DNA of 64,000 nt from Echinicola jeungdonensis (GCF_030409905.1 NZ_JAUFQT010000001.1:2335001-2399000); one strand, 5' to 3'. Positions 1-9,176 are shown, counted from the first letter of the stretch. Notes: a model not told the origin generated them from the sequence alone. Numbers and translations are program-made.

Positions 1-1
1 T

Positions 2-499
2 GTTTACGATTCTTTGGAGGATTGTTATTTACAAGCTGAAGTAGTTGATATGTTGAGTTTGGCCCTGGGTTCACTTCAAAAAAAGCATCCTCATTTAACT
101 TTTTTAATTTATGACGGGGTGAGGCCCCTATCTGTTCAAAAACACCTATGGGAGCAAATAGATAAACCTGATAGCTTAAAACCGCTATATGTAGCTGATC
201 CCAATAAAGGAAGTTTACATAATTATGGTGTAGCAGTGGATTTAACCTTATTCGACTTAAAAACCGGAAAACCTTTAGATATGGGAACACCATATGATTA
301 TTTTGGGTATCTGGCTTATCCCGATAAAGAAGAAGAAATGCTTAATTCAGGGCGACTTAATAAGGAACAGATCCAAAATAGGTTAATATTGCGGGAAGCC
401 ATGAAGGATGCAGGCTTTGACATAATTGGCTCTGAATGGTGGCATTTTAATGCCTTCAGCTTAGAGCAAGCCCAAAAAAAATATCAAATCGTTAAATAA
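2..499 (+). CDS. D-alanyl-D-alanine dipeptidase (M15D, VanX/DdpX family), 5' partial
   Basis: This zinc peptidase family cleaves D-Ala-D-Ala during peptidoglycan turnover or scavenging in the periplasm. The reading frame is already open at base 2 and has no credible start, so the N-terminus lies left of the window; a TTG at 14 is only an internal leucine codon. The visible part carries the M15 signature: S-x-H-N-Y-G-x-A-x-D (His 69 and Asp 76 counted from base 14) and the C-terminal E-W-W-H (His 144), together giving the His/Asp/His zinc ligands and the catalytic Glu. The stop is 21 bases before the ThuA-like gene, so the two are probably co-transcribed. The family call is firm. The cellular role is inferred, and nothing nearby suggests vancomycin resistance. 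Confidence 0.88.
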   Translation, partial: VYDSLEDCYLQAEVVDMLSLALGSLQKKHPHLTFLIYDGVRPLSVQKHLWEQIDKPDSLKPLYVADPNKGSLHNYGVAVDLTLFDLKTGKPLDMGTPYDYFGYLAYPDKEEEMLNSGRLNKEQIQNRLILREAMKDAGFDIIGSEWWHFNAFSLEQAQKKYQIVK

Positions 500-520
500 A
501 ATTTAATTAATAGCTTAACA

Positions 521-1297
521 ATGAACCCTAATAAATTAAAATGTATACGGTACATGGCTCTTTTGCTGTCTTTTTTTTCTTTGTATCACTTATCCGCAAA
601 AGCCCAAGATCCCCAGTTTAAAGCTTTGATATTTAGTAAAACGGAAGGATATAGGCATAAATCAATACCTGATGGTATACAAGCCTTGAAGTTACTTGCC
701 CAAAAGCATGTTTTTGAAGTTTACGCTACTGAAGATGCCAGTATTTTCTCTGAGGAAGGCTTAGATGATTTTGATTTGGTGATTTTGTTGAATACAACAG
801 GAGATATTTTAAATGAAAAGCAGCAAATAGCCTTTGAGAAATTTGTTCAAAGTGGAAAAGGGGTAGTAGGCATTCATTCTGCAACGGATACGGAATATGA
901 GTGGGAATGGTTTAATAAAATGATTGGTTCACAATTTAAAAATCACCCTGCTCAACAAACTGCTCAAATTAAAGTGAAAAATAATAATCATCCAGCTTCC
1001 TATCACCTTCCTGAAAATTGGCTTTGGACAGACGAATGGTACGCATTCAAAAATTTTAATGATCAAGTTCGTGTGTTGTTGGAGCTTAACGAAGAAACCT
1101 ATGACCCGGGGACCAAAGATGAAAACCCCATGGGGATGGGGAAATTTCATCCTATATCATGGTATCACCACTTTGATGGTGGGAGGATTTTTTATACCGC
1201 TTTAGGCCATGTAAAATCTGCCTATGAAGATGAAATATTTTTGAAACATGTTTATGGAGGAATTTGGTGGGCAGCCAAAGGCTATCCAATGGATTAA
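521..1297 (+). CDS. Secreted ThuA-like (trehalose utilization) domain protein
   Basis: A 258-residue protein with a Sec signal peptide (hydrophobic residues about 12-24, probable cleavage at AKA-Q near residue 28), followed by one ThuA-like domain. This is a class I glutamine amidotransferase-like fold common in exported Bacteroidota proteins linked to sugar catabolism. Recognisable segments are the opening beta strand ALIFSKTEGYRHKSI and the G-V-V-G-I-H-S-A-T-D block near residues 114-123. The biochemical activity of exported ThuA domains is unsettled, so no reaction is assigned. Its ATG follows the dipeptidase gene by 21 bases. Its stop overlaps the stop of the convergent hydrolase gene by four bases. 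Confidence 0.85.
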   Translation: MNPNKLKCIRYMALLLSFFSLYHLSAKAQDPQFKALIFSKTEGYRHKSIPDGIQALKLLAQKHVFEVYATEDASIFSEEGLDDFDLVILLNTTGDILNEKQQIAFEKFVQSGKGVVGIHSATDTEYEWEWFNKMIGSQFKNHPAQQTAQIKVKNNNHPASYHLPENWLWTDEWYAFKNFNDQVRVLLELNEETYDPGTKDENPMGMGKFHPISWYHHFDGGRIFYTALGHVKSAYEDEIFLKHVYGGIWWAAKGYPMD

Positions 1298-1950
1298 TTT
1301 GGATTGTCTGAGGAATTAATTAATTCCTGTAATAAGGGCAAATAAATGTCATGGCCTCCAGGGTAATATAGTGTTGCGGTTTTAAGCTTAACCTTTTCCA
1401 GGATTATTTGTTGTTCCTTTAACCGTTCCTCTGAAAGAAAGGGGTCGTTTTTCCCATGTACCATAAGAATTTTGGTTGTTGCTAATTTTTCTCTGGTATC
1501 TGGGATTTTAAGGTCATGGGCAAAACCCCCACCCCAAAGTACCAATTCATCTATAGAATATGGTGTCTGAACTGACCATCGGGTGGCAGTTGCTGCTCCC
1601 TGTGAAAAACCTAAAACATGGATGGCAGGAGTTTTTTTAAATTCCTTTAATACCTGGCTAAGCATTGCATTAAGAAAATGATGATTGTTTTTAATGGCCT
1701 GTTCCCGTTGATGTTTGGTCATCCAGTTTGCCCCCACTTTGCCTGAAAAGCCTTTCTGGTAAGCGTAATTAGTTGCTTCAGGGGCAATAAATAATCGATC
1801 ATTATGGAAAAGGGGGGAGAATTTGTTTAGGAAATAGGGGGCAAGCTGACCATAACCGTGGAATATTATCCAAATTGAAGTTTCCTGACCGGTAGGTTCA
1901 TGTGATTGGGAATAAAAGGCAGTGGATGTAAAGCTAACTTTTTGGTACAT
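1294..1950 (-). CDS. Alpha/beta-hydrolase, phospholipase/carboxylesterase-like
   Basis: A 218-residue cytoplasmic serine hydrolase of the esterase/phospholipase (PF02230-like) group. It shows an oxyanion-loop HGYGQ near residue 31, the nucleophile elbow G-F-S-Q-G with Ser116, a putative acid Asp169 in HGKNDP, and His200 in GGHD, which completes the triad. No signal peptide is present. It lies directly downstream of cdd on the same strand: the cdd stop codon is immediately before its ATG, so the two are translationally adjacent. The substrate cannot be told from sequence; acyl esters or lysophospholipids are the usual family substrates. Confidence 0.8.
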   Translation of the reverse strand: MYQKVSFTSTAFYSQSHEPTGQETSIWIIFHGYGQLAPYFLNKFSPLFHNDRLFIAPEATNYAYQKGFSGKVGANWMTKHQREQAIKNNHHFLNAMLSQVLKEFKKTPAIHVLGFSQGAATATRWSVQTPYSIDELVLWGGGFAHDLKIPDTREKLATTKILMVHGKNDPFLSEERLKEQQIILEKVKLKTATLYYPGGHDIYLPLLQELINSSDNPN

Positions 1951-2436
1951 CTATCTTGCAATAAAATCTGAAAATTTAAAGGGCAGCAATTGGTCAATTC
2001 CTTCAGCAATCAACACTTCTTCATTATCACACAAAAGTAGGATTTTTATAGGGAATTTAAATTTTTGCTCCACTTCGGCTATGGTCTGTCTGCAAATACC
2101 ACAGGGAAAAATCGTTTGGTGATTTCTGGAATTTTTGGCCTTTGCTGCTATGGCAATTTTCAAAGGCCGAGTTTCCGGGTAATTGGCATTGGCATAACTT
2201 AAAACTACCCTTTCCGCACATATTCCAGTTGGAAATGAAGCATTTTCCTGGTTGTTTCCAGTTAGAAAAGTTCCGTTTTCCAAAAGGACCGCTGCCCCTA
2301 CCTGGAAATGAGAATAGGGAGCATAAGCATGCTCAAGTGCTTTTTTTGCTTTACTTATTAACGCCTTATCTGCAACTTCCAATTCTTCCCAATGGTATTG
2401 CATCAAGATGATGTTTTCGACTATTTTTTTACTCAT
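1951..2436 (-). CDS. cdd: Cytidine deaminase
   Basis: Deaminates cytidine and deoxycytidine to uridine and deoxyuridine in pyrimidine salvage. The 161-residue length fits the small tetrameric CDA class. The zinc site is visible: C-A-E (Cys73, catalytic Glu75) and P-C-G-I-C (Cys112, Cys115). The substrate-binding N-x-E segment (GNNQENASFPT) precedes it. It is the first gene of a two-gene minus-strand unit with the alpha/beta hydrolase. The start at 2436 is followed by about 14 residues before the usual family start, and an ATG at residue 12 is an alternative start. Confidence 0.92.
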   Translation of the reverse strand: MSKKIVENIILMQYHWEELEVADKALISKAKKALEHAYAPYSHFQVGAAVLLENGTFLTGNNQENASFPTGICAERVVLSYANANYPETRPLKIAIAAKAKNSRNHQTIFPCGICRQTIAEVEQKFKFPIKILLLCDNEEVLIAEGIDQLLPFKFSDFIAR

Positions 2437-2573
2437 GGAACAATCAGTTTTAATAATAAGGTAGAAATATTAAAGGTAAGGAGTAAAGGAATGATGAATT
2501 TTTGAAAATTATTTTCCGGCTAAAATATTAATTGCCATCTTCGATTCACTTAATTTTAAACTAGGGATTTTCT

Positions 2574-3929
2574 ATGAAAACCATTCTGATCATAGGGGCT
2601 GGCAAATCAGCAACCGTATTGATTGATTATTTATTGGCAAATGCTGTCAAAAAGGAGCGAAAAGTAATTATTGCTGACCATCACTTGGACCATTTGTCAG
2701 AAAAAATTAATCAAAACCCCTTATGTGAAGGGATAAGGTTGGAATTGAATGATGAAAATTTTAGAGAGCAATTGATATCGAAGGCCGATGTGGTTATTTC
2801 CATGTTGCCCGCCAATTTACACCCTGTAGTTGCAAAAGACTGCCTTCGACTTGGAAAACACTTTTTTTCAGCCTCCTATGAATCTTCTGAGATGAGGGAA
2901 ATGGCAGAGGAGGTTAAAGCCAAAGGCTTGTTTTTTCTCAATGAATGTGGCTTAGATCCGGGTATTGACCATATGTCAGCCATGAAAATAATTGATGATG
3001 AAAAGGAAAAAGGAAATGAAATCACCCTTTTTAAATCCTATTGTGGAGGATTGGTGACCCCAGAAAGTGAAGGTGATAATCCCTGGAAATATAAATTCAG
3101 TTGGAATCCCCGGAATGTGGTGCTGGCAGGGCAAGGTGTGTCCAGGTTTTTAATGAATGGTAAATTTAAATTTATCCCATATCACATGCTATTCAGGCGG
3201 ACAGACCTGATCAAATTTAAAGCGGTGGGGAATTTTGATGGATATGCCAATAGGGATTCCTTAGGGTACAGGCAAGTTTATGGTTTGGAAAATATACCAA
3301 CCATAATTCGGGGAACCCTTCGTAGGGAGGGGTTTTGTAAAAGTTGGGATGTTTTGGTTCAGCTTGGCCTGACAGATAATTCATTTCAAATGGACTTGCC
3401 TAGAGATTTTACCCATAGAATGTTCATCAATGCCTTTTTGCCTTTTCATGCAACCCGGTCCATAGAGGAGAAGATTGTCAGTTTATTACCTTGGGTGGAC
3501 CAGGAAATTTTAGATAAAATCAGTTGGCTTGGTCTTTTGAGTGATGAAATGTTGCCCAGGTTTAAAGGAAGTCCAGCAAAAATTCTGCAGGATATTTTGG
3601 AAAATAAATGGGCTATGGAGCCCGATGATAAGGATATGGTGGTAATGCAGCATCATTTTGAGGTGGAATGCCAAAAAGGAACAAAAGAAATTACTTCCAG
3701 TTTGGTGATAAAAGGAGAAGACAGAGAGCATACAGCAATGGCTAAAACGGTAGGCTTACCATTATTCTTGGCGGTGGATTTGTTTTTGGAAGGTGAAATA
3801 AAGCTTAAGGGGCTTCATTTACCCACCTTGAAAGAAATTTATGAGCCCATATTGGAAGGCTTAGAAAAGCATGGGATTGTTTTTGATGAAGAAGTCAATT
3901 GGAAGAAATCAAATGAGAAAGCTAATTGA
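2574..3929 (+). CDS. Saccharopine dehydrogenase family protein
   Basis: A 451-residue protein of the LYS9-like saccharopine dehydrogenase family. The N-terminal Rossmann fold has GAGKSATVLIDYL at residues 8-20. The segment ADVVISMLPANLHPVVAKDC and the motif ECGLDPGIDHM near residue 125 are typical of the family, and a long C-terminal alpha/beta domain follows. Family members interconvert saccharopine with glutamate and aminoadipate semialdehyde, or catalyse related amino-acid dehydrogenations. No other lysine-degradation gene is nearby, so the physiological direction is unknown. It is divergent from cdd and convergent with trmN6, and appears monocistronic. Confidence 0.85.
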   Translation: MKTILIIGAGKSATVLIDYLLANAVKKERKVIIADHHLDHLSEKINQNPLCEGIRLELNDENFREQLISKADVVISMLPANLHPVVAKDCLRLGKHFFSASYESSEMREMAEEVKAKGLFFLNECGLDPGIDHMSAMKIIDDEKEKGNEITLFKSYCGGLVTPESEGDNPWKYKFSWNPRNVVLAGQGVSRFLMNGKFKFIPYHMLFRRTDLIKFKAVGNFDGYANRDSLGYRQVYGLENIPTIIRGTLRREGFCKSWDVLVQLGLTDNSFQMDLPRDFTHRMFINAFLPFHATRSIEEKIVSLLPWVDQEILDKISWLGLLSDEMLPRFKGSPAKILQDILENKWAMEPDDKDMVVMQHHFEVECQKGTKEITSSLVIKGEDREHTAMAKTVGLPLFLAVDLFLEGEIKLKGLHLPTLKEIYEPILEGLEKHGIVFDEEVNWKKSNEKAN

Positions 3930-3938
3930 TTAATGACC

Positions 3939-4652
3939 TCAAAAAATCAATAAAAAATCCTTTAACAAATTACTGTAGGGCTCAGAATAACTGAAATCTT
4001 CATTTTTGATGCAAAGGGTTTCGGTTTTTGAAGGATAGTTTTGGTAAGAAAAGGATTGGATCAAACGGAGTGTTTTTGTGTCTGGCCTGTCTTTTAATGC
4101 AATAGAATGGCTTGGAGATAATTGAAAAAACTTTGCGATTTTTTCCAATTCTTTCATTTGCTGGGGAGGAAGGATAACCCAAAATTGTCCTTCTTTTGCT
4201 AACAATTTGTTCACTCCTTTGATCAAATCCCCAAAGGGTAGGCCATCATTGTGAAGGGCAAGGTTTCTCTGTGCATTTGTGGATTTGTTGTGATTAGGGA
4301 AATAGGGGGGATTGCTTACAATTAGGTCAAACTGTCCCTGAGATTGCCCTAAAAATTCTTGAAATGGCTTATGGTCCAATTGTATGCTGTTTTTCCAAGG
4401 GCTATCTGTAATGTTTTCCAGAGCTTGATGATAAGCGGGCTCATCTGTTTCAACGGCCTTGATATGGGCATTAGAGAACCTTTGGGCCATCATAAGAGCT
4501 ATTACTCCGGTTCCTGCACCTATATCCAAAATGTATTTAGGGTTTTCCTGATTGGCAATTGCTCCCAAAACGACTGCATCGGTGCTTACCTTCATGGCAC
4601 ATCGATCCTGGTGGATGGTAAATTGCTTAAATTTGAAATAGGGGTTGGGCAT
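3939..4652 (-). CDS. tRNA1(Val) (adenine(37)-N6)-methyltransferase, TrmN6/YfiC family
   Basis: An SAM-dependent N6-adenine methyltransferase that modifies A37 of tRNA-Val in characterised members. The 237-residue protein begins with the conserved F-x-F-K-Q-F-x-I-x-Q-D segment. It carries motif I DIGAGTGV (residues 43-50) and the catalytic N-P-P-Y-F (114-118), which marks amino-methyltransferases. It lies 28 bases downstream of rnhA on the same strand, so the two probably form one unit. The substrate is assigned from family knowledge; a related 23S rRNA methyltransferase (RlmF/RsmC-like) is a less likely alternative because of the short length. Confidence 0.85.
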   Translation of the reverse strand: MPNPYFKFKQFTIHQDRCAMKVSTDAVVLGAIANQENPKYILDIGAGTGVIALMMAQRFSNAHIKAVETDEPAYHQALENITDSPWKNSIQLDHKPFQEFLGQSQGQFDLIVSNPPYFPNHNKSTNAQRNLALHNDGLPFGDLIKGVNKLLAKEGQFWVILPPQQMKELEKIAKFFQLSPSHSIALKDRPDTKTLRLIQSFSYQNYPSKTETLCIKNEDFSYSEPYSNLLKDFLLIF

Positions 4653-4680
4653 AGAGTTTATTTTCCCGTTTTTTTACTGA

Positions 4681-5136
4681 TTAGACTTGACCATTTTCAT
4701 AGCCCTTATCAATTTGTAATTGTCCTGATTCTGCTGCATTGACAGCCAATTGGTCACAACGCTCATTTTCTGGATGACCGGCATGGCCTTTTACCCAGTG
4801 GAATTGGGGTTTGTATTTATTGTGCAAGGGGATATATCGCCTCCAAAGATCCTCATTTTTTTTGCCCTTAAAGCCTTTTTTGTGCCAGCCCCAAAGCCAA
4901 CCTTTGGTGACCGCATCCACTACGTATTTGCTGTCCGAATAAATTTTTACAGGAATACCTTCCACCTTGATGGCTTCCAGCCCTTTGATCACTGCCAATA
5001 ATTCCATGCGGTTATTAGTAGTTAGGCGAAAACCCTCGGACAATTCTTTTTCATGCTGTTTGTATTGGAGGATGGTTCCATACCCCCCATTTCCGGGATT
5101 TCCTTTGGCAGCCCCATCTGTATAAATTGTGATCAT
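4681..5136 (-). CDS. rnhA: Ribonuclease HI
   Basis: Degrades the RNA strand of RNA-DNA hybrids during replication and repair. The 151-residue length is typical. The four carboxylates of the two-metal site are Asp7 (TDGAAKGNPG), Glu45 (NRMELLAV), Asp68 (YSDSKYV) and Asp128 (ERCDQLA), with His118 on the flexible loop. A basic protrusion rich in Trp and Lys (residues 79-92) resembles the handle of the E. coli enzyme. It precedes trmN6 on the same strand. Confidence 0.95.
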   Translation of the reverse strand: MITIYTDGAAKGNPGNGGYGTILQYKQHEKELSEGFRLTTNNRMELLAVIKGLEAIKVEGIPVKIYSDSKYVVDAVTKGWLWGWHKKGFKGKKNEDLWRRYIPLHNKYKPQFHWVKGHAGHPENERCDQLAVNAAESGQLQIDKGYENGQV

Positions 5137-5152
5137 GATTCAAAATAAATAA

Positions 5153-5181
5153 AAAAGCCAGCCATTTCTAGCTGGTCTTTT
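5153..5181 (-). terminator. Rho-independent terminator after the aminotransferase gene
   Basis: AAAAGCCAGC pairs with GCTGGTCTTTT across an 8-base loop, with one bulged base. Read on the minus strand the hairpin is followed by a T-rich run. It lies between the class V aminotransferase gene and rnhA, so rnhA-trmN6 should have its own promoter. Confidence 0.6.
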
Positions 5182-5224
5182 CAAAATGATTATTGATTTT
5201 ACCTTTAGCTGTATCCTGGTTTTT

Positions 5225-6280
5225 TTAATATTCCCGCAGGAATTTTAAGAGCTTTTCAAATTCCTCATCAGTAACGGCGGGGAAATTGGCAATTCGGAAG
5301 CTGGTAGGTTTAAGTGGACCATAACCACTGCCCATTTGCATCCCTTTCTTTTCAGCGGCCTTTTTGATCTCCTGAATAAATTCCTCCTTCCCAGAAATAC
5401 CCATGACGGTTTTACTGCGGGTATCAGGGTTCTGCACCAACATCATCAATTTTTCAGAGTTCGCAATGGTATCCTCCAACTTGGACATTCTTTCTCTAGT
5501 AACTTGGTCCGTTTCCTGAATCTCAGGTCTGTCCTGGAGACTTCTGTTCAGCAAATATATACCAAAAACATTGGGGGTATAATGGGTCTGATATTTTGCA
5601 GCATTTTCAAGCATAAAACTCAAACTGTTGTATCTGCCAGATTCTCCTTTTCTTTCACATTTTTCAATGGCCTTGGGGGAAAGGATCAAAATGCCCAATC
5701 CTGCTGGCAGTCCAAAACATTTTTGAACGGAGGCATACCAAATATCTGCCAATGAAAAATCCAGTTCAATTCCTGCCATGGAAGAAGTGGTGTCCACAGC
5801 GATCATTTTTTCAGGATATTTTTCCCCGATTTGTTTGATCAATTCCTGACGGACCTCAGTGGCATTTGAAGTTTCATTTTGGGTGATAGCGATCAGGTCA
5901 AATTGTTCTCCAATTTCCAAATTCTGAACATCCACTTCTGTTTCAGTATCCAATTTAATGGAGGCAGTTTCCGGGTTTAAATGGCTGGCAAAGCTCAACC
6001 ATTTTTTTCCAAATGATCCTGAATAAATGTGGAAACTGGTTTTTTCTACGATCGATTGGGCAATGATTTCCCAATTTTCCGTAGCACTGGAAGTGAAAAG
6101 TAGTTTGTAATCCTCAGGTACATGGAGTTTTTCCTTGAACAAAGTCTCGGTTTCCTGGTAGAGGTTCATAAAAGTTGCACTTCTGTGGCTGGCACTTAAA
6201 ATGCCTTGCTCGTATGCTTCTTTCATGTAAACGGGTAATTGGTCATAAACCTTGGATGGTCCCGGAGAAAATGAAATCAT
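5225..6280 (-). CDS. Class V PLP-dependent aminotransferase (SerC/AGAT-like)
   Basis: A 351-residue fold-type I aminotransferase. The N-terminal FSPGPSKV matches the start of phosphoserine and alanine-glyoxylate aminotransferases. The segment TSSATENWEII lies at the cofactor-phosphate site, and AVDTTSSMAGIELD supplies the PLP-pairing Asp. Lys187 in SVQKCFGLPAG is the expected Schiff-base lysine. The start is well supported because the family begins only a few residues before the G-P motif. A role as the organism's phosphoserine aminotransferase is plausible but not proven: it diverges from canonical SerC, and no serA or serB is visible. It lies 13 bases downstream of aroQ and is likely co-transcribed with it. 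Confidence 0.8.
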   Translation of the reverse strand: MISFSPGPSKVYDQLPVYMKEAYEQGILSASHRSATFMNLYQETETLFKEKLHVPEDYKLLFTSSATENWEIIAQSIVEKTSFHIYSGSFGKKWLSFASHLNPETASIKLDTETEVDVQNLEIGEQFDLIAITQNETSNATEVRQELIKQIGEKYPEKMIAVDTTSSMAGIELDFSLADIWYASVQKCFGLPAGLGILILSPKAIEKCERKGESGRYNSLSFMLENAAKYQTHYTPNVFGIYLLNRSLQDRPEIQETDQVTRERMSKLEDTIANSEKLMMLVQNPDTRSKTVMGISGKEEFIQEIKKAAEKKGMQMGSGYGPLKPTSFRIANFPAVTDEEFEKLLKFLREY

Positions 6281-6293
6281 GTCTGGTAGTTGA

Positions 6294-6713
6294 TTAAGAT
6301 GGAAGAAAATACTGAATGCCTAATTGGTAACTTTTGAGCCCTAATCCGGAAATCATCCCAATACATTCTTTAGAAATGATGCTTTTATGCCTAAATTCCT
6401 CTCTTTTATAGATATTGGAAATATGGATTTCCAATACTGGTGTGGTCACTCCTGCAATTGCATCTGAAATGGCAACAGAAGTATGGGTGTAGGCTCCTGC
6501 ATTTAATAAAATGCCATCGTAGGTAAAGCCTGCTTCGTGGATCTTATTGACTAACTCCCCCTCAACATTACTTTGGTAATAAGATAATTCAATGTCGGCG
6601 AATTGGCCTTTCAATTCCTCAAAGAAATCTTCAAAAGACTTGCTACCATAAATTTCAGGTTCCCTTTTACCTAGTAGGTTGAGGTTGGGCCCGTTGATGA
6701 TAAGTATTTTCAA
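6294..6713 (-). CDS. aroQ: Type II 3-dehydroquinate dehydratase
   Basis: Catalyses the third shikimate-pathway step, 3-dehydroquinate to 3-dehydroshikimate. The 139-residue protein starts with the diagnostic INGPNLNLLGKREPEIYG, containing catalytic Tyr22 and the flexible-lid Arg. It also has NAGAYTHTS near residue 71 and the catalytic His97 in EIHISN. Length and motifs are canonical. It is divergent from xerD, a neighbour pair I recall as common in Bacteroidota, and sits upstream of the class V aminotransferase gene. Confidence 0.96.
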   Translation of the reverse strand: MKILIINGPNLNLLGKREPEIYGSKSFEDFFEELKGQFADIELSYYQSNVEGELVNKIHEAGFTYDGILLNAGAYTHTSVAISDAIAGVTTPVLEIHISNIYKREEFRHKSIISKECIGMISGLGLKSYQLGIQYFLPS

Positions 6714-6829
6714 AATAAAACCTTGTTTTTAAGTTTTTCCTAAAGAATGCCCAAAGTTAAGCATTGAACTGATGAATTGACTAAAAAAAATAGTCTTTAA
6801 TTTTAACTTTGGATTCCAAGACCTTTACT

Positions 6830-7735
6830 ATGACTAATAATTGGGAAAAATATATCAAACAATTTAGGTATTACCTTAAAATGGAACGCTCACTAAGTGA
6901 TAATTCTATTCAGGCTTATGTCAGGGATATTGAAAAGTTGTATGGGTTTATCCAAGATCATTTTCCAAATATTAACCCTGAGGAAATTCAATTTGAAGTC
7001 CTCAGAAAATTTGTCCAACAATTAGGTGCTCTGGAAGTATCCGTCTTCACACAGGCAAGGGTAATTTCCGGGATAAAGGCATTTTTTAGGTTTTTAATGT
7101 ATGAGGAGCTCATTGCTGAAGATCCATCCGTTTTGTTGGAAACCCCAAAAGTGGGAAGAAAGCTACCTGATACATTAAATTATCAGGAAATTGTCCAAAT
7201 GCTGGAGGGAGTCCAACTGGGAGAGCCGGAAGGTCACCGCAACAGGGCTATTTTAGAGATGCTATACAGTAGTGGATTGAGGGTTTCTGAGCTTACTGAA
7301 TTGAAACTAGGACAAGTGTATGAGGATATTGGTTTTTTGAGAATAATCGGGAAGGGAAATAAGGAGAGATTGGTGCCCATAGGAAGTGATGCGTTAAAAT
7401 ATCTGAAAATTTATCTTGAGGAAATCAGAAAGCATCAAAAGATCGCAAAAGATCATGAAGAATTTGTTTTTCTTAATAGGAGAGGGAAGAAATTGACCCG
7501 CGTAATGGTGTATTTGATTATCAAAAATCTGGCGGATGCAGTAGGGATTAGAAAGAAAGTTAGCCCCCACACCTTTAGGCATAGTTTTGCCACCCATTTG
7601 ATTGAAGGGGGAGCTGATTTGAGGGTTGTTCAGGAGATGCTTGGACATGAAAGCATCACCACTACCGAAATATATACCCACTTGGATAGGGATTATTTGA
7701 GGCAAGTATTAACCGATTGTCATCCAAGAAAATAA
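6830..7735 (+). CDS. xerD: Tyrosine recombinase XerD
   Basis: A 301-residue site-specific recombinase for chromosome dimer resolution at dif. It has a SAM-like core-binding domain (residues 1-100) and a catalytic domain with all six active-site residues: Arg151 (SGLRVSEL), Lys175 (GKGNKE), His247 and Arg250 (HTFRHSF), His273 (LGHESI) and Tyr282 (EIYTH). The ATG at 6830 is preferred over an in-frame TTG at 6809 because family members begin just before the helix WEKYIKQF. The housekeeping setting next to aroQ and the lack of flanking repeats argue against a mobile-element integrase. Confidence 0.93.
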   Translation: MTNNWEKYIKQFRYYLKMERSLSDNSIQAYVRDIEKLYGFIQDHFPNINPEEIQFEVLRKFVQQLGALEVSVFTQARVISGIKAFFRFLMYEELIAEDPSVLLETPKVGRKLPDTLNYQEIVQMLEGVQLGEPEGHRNRAILEMLYSSGLRVSELTELKLGQVYEDIGFLRIIGKGNKERLVPIGSDALKYLKIYLEEIRKHQKIAKDHEEFVFLNRRGKKLTRVMVYLIIKNLADAVGIRKKVSPHTFRHSFATHLIEGGADLRVVQEMLGHESITTTEIYTHLDRDYLRQVLTDCHPRK

Positions 7736-7947
7736 GAAGAGGTGACTTGAAATAATTTTTTATTCATTTTTTTATGTAATTAATAAGGGTTTTTATATGA
7801 TCAAAATTGGAATTATGGTTGAAAAATGTTTAAACCAATAAACTTGTTGGTTTATTTTAAATCGTAAATAGTGTTGTTTATATGTATTTTTTTGTATTAT
7901 AAAATTATTTATTAACTTTTGATATAAAACCAATATTTCTCAAACTA

Positions 7948-8922
7948 ATGAAAAATGTTTTAAAATTTTTGATGTATGCAATGGTGATAATTGCTGTGAT
8001 TGTGATTGGAGCCTTGGCTTATATTCAATGGGGCTTTCCCAAAGTGGAGGAGGCTCCAGAGATGGTTGTTGAAGGTTCTCCTGAACTAATTTCTAGAGGG
8101 GAATATTTGGCGCACCATGTGATGCTCTGTATGGATTGCCATGCGGAGAGGGACTTTAGTCTTTATGCAGGACCTCCAATTCCGGAAACTTTGGGTGCAG
8201 GAGGAGAAAGGTTTGATAGATCGATGGGCTTTCCAGGAGTTTTTTTTTCAGCCAATATTACTCCAGCGGGAATAGGGGATTATACTGATGGGGAGTTGTT
8301 TCGGTTAATCACCACAGGGGTGAAAAACGATGGTGAGCCCATTTTTCCGGTGATGCCGTATCAAAATTATGGGAGGATGGATGAAGAAGATATTAAAGCG
8401 GTTATTGCTTATATCAGGACCTTGAAGCCGGTGCAAAAAGAACATCCTAAATCCGAAGTGGATTTTCCTGTGAATTTTATTTTGAGGACCATGCCCAGTC
8501 CTGCAGATCCCCAAACTAGGCCTGAAGAGAAGGATATAATAAAATATGGTGAGTATTTGGTCAACGCTGCCGCATGTGGAGATTGCCATACAAAATTTGA
8601 AAAGGGGGAATTTACAGGTCCTTTTTTGGCTGGAGGCCGGGAATTTATGTTTCCTAATGGTACCGTCATTAGGACCCCTAACCTTACCAAAGACAAAACC
8701 GGATTGGGAAACTGGTCAAAACAGCAGTTTGTAGCCCGATTTAAATCCTATGACCCCGCAACATACAAGCCAAATAAGATTAATCAAGGCGAATTTCAGA
8801 CCATAATGCCCTGGATCATGTATGCAGGCATGAAAGAAAGCGATTTGGGAGCTATTTATGATTATTTAATGTCTTTGGAACCTGTGGAAAATGAAGTGTT
8901 GAGAGTTTCGTTTGCAGAATAA
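7948..8922 (+). CDS. Membrane-anchored di-heme c-type cytochrome
   Basis: A 324-residue protein with an N-terminal hydrophobic segment (residues 6-26) that serves as signal or anchor. Two cytochrome c domains follow, with heme sites C-M-D-C-H (61-65) and C-G-D-C-H (210-214). Methionines in PVMPYQNY (about 135) and TIMPWIMY (about 286) are probable axial ligands. It resembles the cytochrome subunits of alcohol and aldehyde dehydrogenases. No dehydrogenase gene adjoins it, so its electron donor is unknown. It is a single-gene unit, bounded downstream by a strong terminator. Confidence 0.85.
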   Translation: MKNVLKFLMYAMVIIAVIVIGALAYIQWGFPKVEEAPEMVVEGSPELISRGEYLAHHVMLCMDCHAERDFSLYAGPPIPETLGAGGERFDRSMGFPGVFFSANITPAGIGDYTDGELFRLITTGVKNDGEPIFPVMPYQNYGRMDEEDIKAVIAYIRTLKPVQKEHPKSEVDFPVNFILRTMPSPADPQTRPEEKDIIKYGEYLVNAAACGDCHTKFEKGEFTGPFLAGGREFMFPNGTVIRTPNLTKDKTGLGNWSKQQFVARFKSYDPATYKPNKINQGEFQTIMPWIMYAGMKESDLGAIYDYLMSLEPVENEVLRVSFAE

Positions 8923-8985
8923 TAAATTACAGTTGAAAAAGTGCAATTAATCACCTTTGAGTTATTATAGATAACTTACACTGCG

Positions 8986-9023
8986 GGCGGGAAATCCAAA
9001 ATGGATTTCCCGCCTTTTTTTTT
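8986..9023 (+). terminator. Strong Rho-independent terminator after the di-heme cytochrome gene
   Basis: A perfect 13-base-pair stem, GGCGGGAAATCCA with TGGATTTCCCGCC, closed by a three-base loop and followed by nine T residues. Confidence 0.9.
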
Positions 9024-9176
9024 AAAAATCAGCATAGGCAAAAGAAGGAGAAGCCCAAATTCTGTTTAACCCCTTCTCCTCCACAGTCTAAGGAATTTAT
9101 TCTGTATCTAAATGGTAATTAGGTGCAGCTTTCAGCTAATTCAATTAATTTAGCGGCTGAACAAAAACGAGATTCC

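Noticed and set aside
6830..7735. Tyrosine recombinase as a sign of an integrative element
   Set aside because: XerD-length protein in a housekeeping setting beside aroQ, with no attachment-site repeats or cargo genes.
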